From positions 1 through 11,918 of the forward strand of contig CAMZGJ010000019.1 in NCBI GenBank assembly GCA_947306375.1: a DNA stretch of 11,918 nucleotides, written 5' to 3'. The notes below the pieces were generated by a model. That model had not been told where the DNA came from. It saw only the letters and a program-made list of their open reading frames with translations, and ran no database searches. A program made the position numbers and the translations under genes. Positions within the stretch are counted from its first letter, which is position 1, and the number at the start of each line of letters is the position of its first letter. This DNA is from an uncultured Spirochaetales bacterium (GTDB lineage Bacteria; Spirochaetota; Spirochaetia; Sphaerochaetales; Sphaerochaetaceae). Of the stretch, positions 5,792-11,918 are shown piece by piece.

Positions 5792-8668
5792 TTAAAGAGG
5801 AAGCTCAAGTCTGAAGGCACCCGAACTCTGAGGAATCTCATCCGCAAGACGTGCTCCGCAGACGGATGCATCGGCGTGCTTTTGCGCCATCAGTTTTCCC
5901 AGTCTCCGTCCGGCTCTCTGAAGGTCTTCCACAGTCAGGGAAAGCAGAATCTTCCTGCGTTCAAGATACCGCTGGTCGGTCATGAGGAACAGGCTTCTCC
6001 GGAAGGCTTCGCTGCAGTAGGAGGAGGGGGCCAGCGGCTTGAGTTCGCGTCCTATTACGGTGACCACCGTGCTGTCAAGTTCCGCTGCGCTTATGCTGCA
6101 TCCGGATATGTCCTCAAAGACTTTGTAAGTACTGCTTACAGACGGGTCACGGTAGGTGGATAACACGTAAAGCCTGTCATTCATATGAACGTGGGATTCA
6201 GCCCCGTAGGCACCGCCCTTGGCACGGATCTCATTCCAGAGCCAGGTGTTTCCCGTAACGGAGGCAAAGAGCATGTCGGCCACAAGATCCTCTTCCGTCT
6301 CACCGGACAGATCAAATACTCTTGAATTGAAAGCAGGGCCGGATGAGAGAATTAGTAAGTCAAACTTACTATTACCGTTCACCCCATCCGGAACCAAGTC
6401 AGGACTCCTTACTAACTTACCTTCTTTAAGAGAACAACTCTTTTCCCTTACAATATTTACACACTCAGCCATCATGTCTTCACTGCAGCCAAGACCCATA
6501 ATCATTGAAGATCTGCGGAAGATCTGTGCAGCAAGTTCGGAAAGCTCATTTCCAAGCTTTTCCAGACCCTTTGAATCAAGCTTCTTCAGGCTCTTCATGT
6601 TGAGCCAGGACCTGGTTCCGCTTACGGTGTCGGTTATGAGCATGGGCTCGGACATCGAAGATGCCGCGTACATTGAGGCAAAGCTGTTGGCGCTGTACTG
6701 GTAGTTCTGTTCAATGCCCGTGATAAGGTCGGTAAGAGAATCTTTTATGCGTGAAACATCCCTCAGATCCGCATCCGAAAGAAGGTGCATGACAAGCTCC
6801 GCTGCCCGGGGGAACCAGCGGCGGAGAGCCTTGGCTCTGACCGTCACATAGGAGGCTGTTCTGCCGTCCGGAAGAAGGGCGCAGGTATGGCTTACATAGA
6901 AGTCTCCGGTCACCATCCTCATCTGTTTTGCAAGCTCCGTATAGTCCATGTCGGAGGTGCCGCACATGTGGAGCATACGGATCAGAAGGGGAAGGATTTT
7001 CCACTGTCTTTCAGTCAGTCCGTCAGTGGGGAAAGCCATGTCCGCATAGACCACCGAGTTGGTGAAAAGACAGGCCTTTCTTATCTCAAAGTCTCCGCTT
7101 TTGTCACACTCCATGGCAAAGGGTCTTATCTGCTCAGGAAGGTCATCCCTTCCAATCTTCTCAATACTTGCAAGAGCCTCGGGACTGTCCTCTGAGTTTA
7201 TGAAGTTCTCAAAGTCCGTCCTGTCCTTCTCAAGAGCAACGGAATCTGCGGCCTTTCTGAAGGATGCAAACTTCTCATCAAGACGGGCCTGGAGATTCTT
7301 CTCAAAATCCGGGTCATAAGAACTTGTGGTATAGCATCTGCACGGGTTTGTAACAAGGAGTTTTTCAATAAGGTTCTCAAAGTATCTTCCGTTTGCAACC
7401 TCAGCCTTAAGCCTTTCAAACAGCGCCGCATCATCAAGACCGGGCTCAGGGGCAAGGCCCCTTGTCCAGTAGTTTGCACACTTCATGGCAAGGTTGATTC
7501 CGTAGGGCAGTCCGGCACCCTGGATTTCCATGAGTCTGAACTCCTGTCTTCTCATGGCAGCCTCAACTTCCACCGGATCAATGCCTTCAGATGCTATGTT
7601 ATGCAGTGTCTTTACTATAAAAGACTCAATTGCACCCGTTTTTTCCTTATCCGCACCGGTAAAACCTGCTGAAAAAGTCAGAAGAGGGCTGTAATAATCA
7701 AGACCGGACAGGGGATTCAGGTCCTCTCCAAGGCCGGACTGCACAATTTCCCTGTAAAGAGGTGCACCGGGATTCCCGAGAAGGATATCGGTGAGAATTG
7801 AGAGGGCAAGAACGGCAAACGGGTCATCTGCAGGACCCGTTACCCAGGTTACAAGGGCTCCGGAGGCAGTTTTGGACGGACATAATGCCGTTTTTCGTAT
7901 GGGAGAATTAAAATTAAGCTTATATTTTTCCGGACTCGGAATAATTTTTTCATTGTTCCACCTTTTAAGGTTTTCCTCTCCCAGATAGAGCTTTTCCAGC
8001 TCTTCCATGTACTGAGCGGCATCAAGGTCTCCGTACAGGAAAAGCCTGCAGTTTGCCGGACTGTACCACTTTCTGTACCTGGCAAGGTATTCCTCATAGG
8101 TAAGATCTGCAATGCACAGAGGGTCTCCGCCGCTGTTGAAGCTTGCCGGGGTTCCGCCGAAGACGGCCTCATTTACCGCGTTGCTCACAATGGATTCCTC
8201 GGAGTTGTCAGCACCCCGCATCTCATTGAAGACAACCCCGTCAACACCCTTGTCAAAGAACCTTACTCCTTCCTGCTCAAAGGATTCCTTTCTCAGAAGG
8301 GGATTGAAGACCGCATCTGCATACACGTTGAAGAGGATGTCAAAGTCCTTCTTCAGAGGAGATGCAAACGGATACATTGTCTTGTCCGTGAACGTCATGG
8401 CATTGAGGAAGGTGTTTGGGCTTGAGTTTATCAGCTGGCTGAACGGGTCTTTTACCGGATACCGTCCTGAACCGCACAGGACCGTGTGCTCAAGAATGTG
8501 TGCAACACCCTTGCTGTCCTCGGACGGAGTTGCAAAGGTGAATGCCCCGCAAAGCTCCGTGCTTTTGTTCTTCAGATGAAAGACCTCCATGCCCGTAAGG
8601 TCATGGACATAGTAAATACCTTCTCCGTCATAAGACTTCATGACGGTCCTTCTGATTTCATTAAACAT
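5792..8668 (-). CDS. M16 family zinc metallopeptidase, presequence-protease (PreP/Cym1) type
   Basis: Predicted to degrade peptides inside a closed two-half chamber, as in M16C presequence proteases. The 958 residues are close to that family's length (about 970). The inverted zinc motif HILEH is at 57-61 (zinc ligands His57 and His61, catalytic Glu60). It is followed by VLCGSGRYPVKDPF, NTFLNAMTFTDKTMYPFAS and GVVFNEMRG, with the third zinc ligand probably within Glu149-Glu158, then SGGDPLCIADLTYEEY. The C-terminal half keeps KGGAYGAESHV and STYRDPSV. No signal peptide is visible, so it is probably cytoplasmic. The start ATG at 8668 overlaps the preceding lipoprotein gene by 8 bp, with AAGG six bases upstream. 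Two short AT-rich blocks (7881-7970 and 6411-6470) code for linkers with unlike codon use. Specific substrates cannot be read from the sequence. Confidence 0.93.
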   Translation of the reverse strand: MFNEIRRTVMKSYDGEGIYYVHDLTGMEVFHLKNKSTELCGAFTFATPSEDSKGVAHILEHTVLCGSGRYPVKDPFSQLINSSPNTFLNAMTFTDKTMYPFASPLKKDFDILFNVYADAVFNPLLRKESFEQEGVRFFDKGVDGVVFNEMRGADNSEESIVSNAVNEAVFGGTPASFNSGGDPLCIADLTYEEYLARYRKWYSPANCRLFLYGDLDAAQYMEELEKLYLGEENLKRWNNEKIIPSPEKYKLNFNSPIRKTALCPSKTASGALVTWVTGPADDPFAVLALSILTDILLGNPGAPLYREIVQSGLGEDLNPLSGLDYYSPLLTFSAGFTGADKEKTGAIESFIVKTLHNIASEGIDPVEVEAAMRRQEFRLMEIQGAGLPYGINLAMKCANYWTRGLAPEPGLDDAALFERLKAEVANGRYFENLIEKLLVTNPCRCYTTSSYDPDFEKNLQARLDEKFASFRKAADSVALEKDRTDFENFINSEDSPEALASIEKIGRDDLPEQIRPFAMECDKSGDFEIRKACLFTNSVVYADMAFPTDGLTERQWKILPLLIRMLHMCGTSDMDYTELAKQMRMVTGDFYVSHTCALLPDGRTASYVTVRAKALRRWFPRAAELVMHLLSDADLRDVSRIKDSLTDLITGIEQNYQYSANSFASMYAASSMSEPMLITDTVSGTRSWLNMKSLKKLDSKGLEKLGNELSELAAQIFRRSSMIMGLGCSEDMMAECVNIVREKSCSLKEGKLVRSPDLVPDGVNGNSKFDLLILSSGPAFNSRVFDLSGETEEDLVADMLFASVTGNTWLWNEIRAKGGAYGAESHVHMNDRLYVLSTYRDPSVSSTYKVFEDISGCSISAAELDSTVVTVIGRELKPLAPSSYCSEAFRRSLFLMTDQRYLERRKILLSLTVEDLQRAGRRLGKLMAQKHADASVCGARLADEIPQSSGAFRLELPL
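6353..6371. repeat. 8-bp inverted repeat inside the M16 gene
   Basis: TAGTAAGT and ACTTACTA are perfect reverse complements with a 3-base loop, within the AT-rich linker region of the M16 gene. A related stretch, TTACTAACTTAC, follows at 6409-6420. It may be fortuitous; no function is claimed. Confidence 0.5.
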
Positions 8669-10052
8669 AAACAGCCTTTATCAGTGAGTAGAAAATGTCC
8701 GAGATTGTGTTTCTGCCGTTTTCAAAAGCTTCTTCATAGGAACTTCCGAAGCCCGTTGCATTGACAATTCCGCTGGAGAAGATGACGCTTGAGTCCTTCA
8801 TGTTGTACAGAATTACCGAGCCTTCCATTGATACCGCAACAACTCCGGTATCCGAGTAAACCGTGTCAGTAATACCGGAGCGTGAGACAAACAGCACACC
8901 GGCATCCGGATACATGCTTCTTGCCGTATCCAGGAGGAAGGGGTCTTTCAGATTGTGCTGTGCGGGACACTGCATTGCAGGGGCGCCGTCCTTCTCAAAC
9001 AGACCGGCAATATAGGCGGTGCTGTTTCCGTCAGGAATGAAATCTCCCAGAGTGGAGTATTCCATTGAGGTAACGGCTATTGTACCCATGGCATGCTTTT
9101 TCTGGTAAATGAAGTTCACATTGGTTGCCAGAAGAGCTTCCCTGAGCCTTCTTGCAGCGCTTTCCGAGACCTCTCCCACATCACGCACCTCATCGGAAAG
9201 GCCCAGCATGAACGTGACTTTTCCGGATGCAAGAATGTTGGGATTGACCGTGGTGAAATGGAACACTCCCTTGGAGTCCGTCTGGAATACATAGGAGTCC
9301 GAGTAGATTCTGTATCTGCCGTCCACGGCTTCAAATGCGGTGAACACCGGACATTCTGCAACGGGAGAGCTTATGAAACTTCCGCGTCTTCTGACGCTGA
9401 CGGTACAGGACGGCTCCTCCGGTTTGGGATCCAGAACATAGAGCTCAATGTTTCCCAGAACGTAGAGAACCTCCTCAAGTATTGTGTCAAAACTGTACTC
9501 CTTTCTCAGGTTCCTGGTGTCCGTCTTTCCGGAAAGAACCATGGACTGAAGGTAGTACTTGAGGCCCGTCACATCACGGCCCTTCTTTATCTCTTCATCG
9601 CCCTTAAGTATAAGGGCTTCTATCCTGTCCAGTCTGGTGCCCAGGTCAACTGCCTCGGCGCTCCTGAAGACATCAAGCAGCGTCCTGTCCGCAACTGAGC
9701 GGATGAGAACCAGGACCTCCCCGTTGTCCTCCGTGCGGACAAAGCGGTCAATAACAGTCAGACCGTAGTCTGAGATTGTGCCGTCAGTGGACAGTTCCCT
9801 GTATGCGGACCTTGCGGTCTGATTGCCCAGGTAGGATGAGAGTTTGTCCGTAATGTTGGTAAAGGCAAGAAGCTCAGCCTGTCTCTGAGTGGAGGCCCTT
9901 CCTTCTCCCACAAAGTAGACCTGGTTCCTGGGATTCTTGGACCCGAAGTACCAGAGCGGAAGGCCCGACTCAAGACTCTTTACCAGACTGCAGCCAGTAA
10001 GACACAAAACCAGAAAGAGAAGAACTGTGATTCTGCGAGCAAAATGTCTCAA
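8661..10052 (-). CDS. LPP20-family lipoprotein
   Basis: Putative envelope lipoprotein of unknown function. The 463 residues begin with a basic, hydrophobic signal peptide and lipobox LTGC, with the lipidated cysteine at 21. An LPP20-like region follows (about 33-130): PLWYFGSKNP, YFVGEGRASTQRQAELLAFTN, and a helix toward DKLSSYLGN. The middle (about 200-270) and C-terminal parts look beta-rich and contain SMEYSTLGDFIPDG; the last 40 residues (SSYEEAFENGRNTISDIFYS) look helical. I do not recognise those parts. The start codon is TTG at 10052, overlapping the barrel gene's stop as TTGA with a GGGGGTCAGG-like sequence upstream; no ATG or GTG precedes the signal peptide in frame. It ends 8 bp inside the M16 gene, so the set is probably co-translated. 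Confidence 0.85.
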   Translation of the reverse strand: MRHFARRITVLLFLVLCLTGCSLVKSLESGLPLWYFGSKNPRNQVYFVGEGRASTQRQAELLAFTNITDKLSSYLGNQTARSAYRELSTDGTISDYGLTVIDRFVRTEDNGEVLVLIRSVADRTLLDVFRSAEAVDLGTRLDRIEALILKGDEEIKKGRDVTGLKYYLQSMVLSGKTDTRNLRKEYSFDTILEEVLYVLGNIELYVLDPKPEEPSCTVSVRRRGSFISSPVAECPVFTAFEAVDGRYRIYSDSYVFQTDSKGVFHFTTVNPNILASGKVTFMLGLSDEVRDVGEVSESAARRLREALLATNVNFIYQKKHAMGTIAVTSMEYSTLGDFIPDGNSTAYIAGLFEKDGAPAMQCPAQHNLKDPFLLDTARSMYPDAGVLFVSRSGITDTVYSDTGVVAVSMEGSVILYNMKDSSVIFSSGIVNATGFGSSYEEAFENGRNTISDIFYSLIKAVYV

Positions 10053-10696
10053 AACCTGACCCCCAGAACAACGGAGACCGAGCCGTCCTTAAGAATGAGG
10101 CTGTCTGAAAAACTGTTCATTCTGGAGTAGTTAACACCCCAGACAAAGCGTCCTATGCTGTGGCTGTAGCCGCCTCCGTAGATTGAGGCAAAGCACAGAG
10201 GTTTTCTGATTACGGCTCCGAGATAAGCAAAACCGTATATGGATGCATCCTCAAGCAGGGTGAACGATGTTGAGAACACCTTGCTAAGCGGAATGCCCAT
10301 GGAAAACCCGGCCATTGCAAACGGGTTCTTCAGTTTGTAGTAATAACCTGCGGCCACCGCCGGCTGTACGGGATAAAGCGGGCTGGTGACGGAAACCTCC
10401 GCCATTGCCCTGTTCATGGAAGCACTGACGCTCACGGTTGCAAGAAGAGGTCTGTTGTAAAGCGGTGTTCCTATCTCCGGAACTCCTTTTGTATAGACCT
10501 TGTCCAGCATGGCGGCATTTCCGTTGACAGACTGCACAATGTAGATGCTGTTGTCATCCGTCACATAGACCATGCCCCGTTCCGGGTTCTCAAGGTCAGT
10601 ACTTGAGACGGTGTTTCTGTAAATATATTCAATGCTCTGAGCCCAGACGGGGCAGAAGCAGAGGGTAATTATTATTAAAACAAACAGTTTTTTCAT
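10049..10696 (-). CDS. Small putative outer-membrane beta-barrel protein with signal peptide
   Basis: No named family recognised. The 215 residues start with a clear signal peptide (MKKLFVLIIITLCFCPVWAQ, cleavage likely after AWAQ-type VWA or Q). The mature part is rich in alternating aromatic and aliphatic residues with glycine turns (AAGYYYKLKNPFAMAGFSMG, then IYGGGYSHSIGRFVWGVNYS). It ends in VLGVRF, the C-terminal phenylalanine typical of outer-membrane barrels. The size suits an 8-strand barrel, preceded by about 60 residues with YVTDDNSIYIVQSV. I use ATG at 10696; an in-frame GTG at 10705 would add three residues and could be the start of a nearly leaderless transcript. No Shine-Dalgarno sequence is visible for either. 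Its stop overlaps the lipoprotein's TTG start, suggesting the two products work together in the envelope. Confidence 0.72.
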   Translation of the reverse strand: MKKLFVLIIITLCFCPVWAQSIEYIYRNTVSSTDLENPERGMVYVTDDNSIYIVQSVNGNAAMLDKVYTKGVPEIGTPLYNRPLLATVSVSASMNRAMAEVSVTSPLYPVQPAVAAGYYYKLKNPFAMAGFSMGIPLSKVFSTSFTLLEDASIYGFAYLGAVIRKPLCFASIYGGGYSHSIGRFVWGVNYSRMNSFSDSLILKDGSVSVVLGVRF

Positions 10697-10714
10697 TTTG
10701 TACACTGATTCAAC

Positions 10715-10723
10715 TATATAGCA
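10715..10723 (-). promoter_or_regulatory. Candidate extended -10 promoter for the barrel/lipoprotein/M16 unit
   Basis: On the minus strand, TGCTATATA fits an extended -10 (TGn followed by TATAAT-like). No good -35 is seen about 17 bases upstream. Transcription would begin around 10706-10708, only 1-3 bases before the GTG at 10705 and about 10-12 before the ATG at 10696, which fits the absence of a ribosome-binding site. Confidence 0.4.
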
Positions 10724-10725
10724 AT

Positions 10726-10760
10726 GCCTGATTTAAGGACAGTGTCCCTCAGGCTTTTTC
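10726..10760 (+). terminator. Terminator-like hairpin, plus-strand orientation
   Basis: On the plus strand GCCTGA (10726-10731) pairs with TCAGGC (10749-10754). An inner GGAC/GTCC pair (10737-10740 with 10744-10747) lies within it, and TTTTTCTTT follows. Read this way it resembles a rho-independent terminator, yet no plus-strand gene leads into it, so it could stop antisense transcription. On the minus strand the same hairpin follows the stop of the membrane protein gene but has no T-tract, so it would at most be a weak or partial terminator. Confidence 0.45.
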
Positions 10761-11249
10761 TTTCTCACTAATGTCCCAGCCCAGAGCCTTGTAGAGGAGG
10801 TCTCTGTTCTTGAAGATCTTCAGGCTGGTGAAGGAGACATTTCCGTTTACACCGTGAATTGTAAAGCCCTTGCGCACCCCTGCAACCGTTCCGAAGCCCA
10901 CCGAGTTTATGTCCTCAACTGCAATGGACCAGATCTCTCCGAACGAGCCGTCCGGCCTGCGTCCCACAAGCACTGCGCGGCCGTCGGTAAAACACATTCT
11001 GCCGCGGGTCAGGTCCTCTCTGACATCGGGGGCAACCTTGCCCACGAAAAACGTGGTGTCCGGAGCCTTGCCCAGAACTTTTTCCGCGCGTTTGACAGAC
11101 ACCCAGAACATGGCAAACCACAGGAGCGTAACCAGTGCGAACATAACAAAATAGACAGACCAGTACAGGGCGTCCGACGGGAAGTAGCCGCGGCCGAAAA
11201 CAGCCACAACAAACAGCAGAAGGATTATTATCTTCAAAACTTTGTCCAT
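10749..11249 (-). CDS. Membrane protein with two N-terminal helices and a PH-like C-terminal domain, function unknown
   Basis: Not recognised as a named family. The 166 residues have two hydrophobic helices (about 4-20 and 29-52) separated by a short polar loop, with a lysine/arginine-rich exit (SVKRAEKVLGK) that favours a cytoplasmic C-terminal part. Residues about 80-158 read as successive short strands with turns (RMCFTDGRAVLVGRRPDGSF, then IWSIAVEDINSVGFG) and a closing helix (FKNRDLLYKALGW), a layout like bacterial PH-type domains. I start at ATG 11249; a TTG six bases upstream would lie against the -10 box. There is no Shine-Dalgarno sequence, and a promoter ends six bases before the ATG, suggesting a leaderless mRNA. 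The stop codon lies inside the hairpin that precedes the barrel gene. The PH-like call is a shape judgement only. Confidence 0.7.
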   Translation of the reverse strand: MDKVLKIIILLLFVVAVFGRGYFPSDALYWSVYFVMFALVTLLWFAMFWVSVKRAEKVLGKAPDTTFFVGKVAPDVREDLTRGRMCFTDGRAVLVGRRPDGSFGEIWSIAVEDINSVGFGTVAGVRKGFTIHGVNGNVSFTSLKIFKNRDLLYKALGWDISEKEKA

Positions 11250-11255
11250 AGGCAA

Positions 11256-11284
11256 ATTCTAAAAAAGAAACGGTCGAAAAACAA
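11256..11284 (-). promoter_or_regulatory. Candidate promoter for a leaderless transcript of the two-helix membrane protein
   Basis: On the minus strand, TTGTTT (11284-11279), a 17-base spacer and TAGAAT (11261-11256) form a good sigma-70-type promoter. Only six bases lie between the -10 box and the ATG at 11249, so the predicted start site is at or next to the A of the ATG. Confidence 0.5.
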
Positions 11285-11353
11285 TGAGATTGCTTCAAAA
11301 AGATGCAAAAAACGGGGGGAGGAAAACGAGGGTTTGCGCCCATAACTATAAGT

Positions 11354-11359
11354 AGGAGG
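11354..11359 (+). promoter_or_regulatory. Strong ribosome-binding site of the plus-strand lipoprotein gene
   Basis: AGGAGG lies four bases before the ATG at 11364 and fixes that start. It contrasts with the two neighbouring minus-strand genes, which have no such site. Confidence 0.8.
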
Positions 11360-11363
11360 AAAA

Positions 11364-11918
11364 ATGAAGCCCAGACTCGTTTTTTTATTGCATCTTTGCC
11401 TGCTTTCAGTCCTGCTTTATGTTGCCATGCTTTGCTGTTCCTGCACCCAGGATGACGGGACCGGAACGCTGAGAATCCTGCTGCACAGCAATGTCTCAAA
11501 AACAATTGCTCCGGATGAATCAGTGAACCGGATAACAAAATACACTGTCAGAGGGTCCGGCCCGGGCGGAAAGAGCTTTACAATGGACTCCACAAGTTCA
11601 TCCGTGGTCCTTGAGGGCATGCCGCTGGGCAACTGGAGCCTTTCCGCCACGGCCAGCAGCTCAAAGGGAAGGGAACTGTCCCGGGGCAGCGCCTCGGTGA
11701 ACCTCTCCGTCGACCAGGAACCGGTTACCCTGATTCTTGAAGCGGTAACAGGAAAAGGATCCATGCAGATCAGGTTTGAGTGGGACAGCGCTCTTACCGG
11801 GGTTACGGTGAAGGCATCACTCTCACGGGCGGGAAGCTCATCCGCAATCAGGGATCAGACCTTCAGCCCTCAGTCCGGTGTTTCCTACTGCACTTGGACC
11901 GTGTCCGACCTTGATGAG
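11364..11918 (+). CDS. Putative surface lipoprotein with tandem beta-sandwich-like modules, N-terminal 185 residues; runs off the right edge
   Basis: No named family recognised. The N-terminus has a hydrophobic signal segment (about 4-23) ending in a cysteine-rich lipobox, MLCCSC, with Cys27 the best lipidation candidate; Cys24 or Cys25 are alternatives. Two modules with similar openings follow: GTLRILLHSN at 34-43, and GSMQIRFEWDS at 132-142. Each continues with serine- and valine-rich strands (SSSVVLEGMPLGNWSLSATA; TGVTVKASLSRAGSS), typical of Ig- or fibronectin-like surface repeats. The high serine, threonine and glycine content and few charged residues fit an extracytoplasmic protein. It is the only plus-strand gene in the window. 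Reading remains open to the last base, so its full length and any C-terminal domain are unknown. Binding or adhesive roles would be speculation. Confidence 0.78.
   Translation, partial: MKPRLVFLLHLCLLSVLLYVAMLCCSCTQDDGTGTLRILLHSNVSKTIAPDESVNRITKYTVRGSGPGGKSFTMDSTSSSVVLEGMPLGNWSLSATASSSKGRELSRGSASVNLSVDQEPVTLILEAVTGKGSMQIRFEWDSALTGVTVKASLSRAGSSSAIRDQTFSPQSGVSYCTWTVSDLDE

Larger units (their letters stand above)
11250..11363. other. Divergent intergenic spacer with purine-rich, G6-containing sequence
   Basis: This 114-bp gap separates the minus-strand membrane protein from the plus-strand lipoprotein. The left part carries the minus-strand promoter. The middle is A-rich with a run of six G (11314-11319). 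A 9-base direct repeat GGAGGAAAA occurs at 11318-11326 and 11355-11363, the second being the working ribosome-binding site. I see no convincing -35/-10 pair for the plus-strand gene; TATAAG at 11347-11352 is too close to the ribosome-binding site to be its -10 box. Confidence 0.5.

Noticed and set aside
11334..11345. Tiny upstream reading frame TTG CGC CCA TAA in frame with the lipoprotein gene
   Set aside because: Three codons from a weak start codon; the nearby GGAGGAAAA gives a poor spacing and there is no other support.
11347..11352. TATAAG as a -10 box for the plus-strand lipoprotein gene
   Set aside because: A start site seven bases downstream would fall inside the AGGAGG, removing the ribosome-binding site, and no -35 is present at the right distance.
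10915..11538. 207-residue minus-strand frame crossing the divergent spacer
   Set aside because: It would run antisense through the plus-strand lipoprotein start with its strong AGGAGG and over the two-helix membrane protein in another frame; composition is not protein-like.
1..11918. Search for CRISPR arrays, insertion sequences, tRNA or rRNA genes and phage genes
   Set aside because: No regularly spaced repeats, transposase-like proteins with flanking inverted repeats, cloverleaf-like sequence or phage structural genes were seen by reading both strands.

Overview
The window is a compact, mostly one-directional bacterial segment of roughly 50% G+C. Eleven of twelve genes lie on the minus strand and read right to left; only the lipoprotein gene at the right edge is on the plus strand. 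The envelope-gene style (LPP20-like lipoprotein, small C-terminal-Phe barrel protein, relaxed cysteine-rich lipobox) and a PreP-type M16 peptidase point to a diderm bacterium, and I think most likely a spirochaete near Treponema. That placement is inference from gene style, not from a marker gene.

Right block (11918 to 5792). A plus-strand lipoprotein with beta-sandwich-like modules runs off the edge. A 114-bp divergent spacer separates it from a minus-strand protein with two membrane helices and a PH-like C-terminal domain. Next come a small putative outer-membrane barrel protein, an LPP20-family lipoprotein that starts at a TTG overlapping the previous stop, and a 958-residue M16 metallopeptidase of the presequence-protease type. 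The last three overlap by a few bases and look like one transcription unit.

Left block (5730 to 1). A 61-bp spacer holds a promoter-like sequence and a 9-bp inverted repeat whose inner arm covers the glpK ribosome-binding site. Then follow, with gaps of 10 bp or less or with overlaps: glycerol kinase, diadenylate cyclase CdaA, a one-domain YbbR/CdaR-like protein, holo-ACP synthase, TruA pseudouridine synthase, family 4 uracil-DNA glycosylase and PriA (N-terminal half only). This links glycerol entry, c-di-AMP signalling, fatty-acid carrier activation, tRNA modification, DNA repair and replication restart in one tightly packed operon.

I find no insertion sequence, CRISPR array, rRNA or tRNA gene, and no clear new defence-type system. 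The points most worth checking are the ribosome-binding-site-masking repeat before glpK, two candidate (near-)leaderless transcripts with no Shine-Dalgarno sequence, the packing of cdaA behind glpK with a minimal CdaR, a PriA that seems to lack the winged-helix domain, and two AT-rich, codon-deviant linkers in the M16 gene. No stretch over 300 bases lacks a gene.
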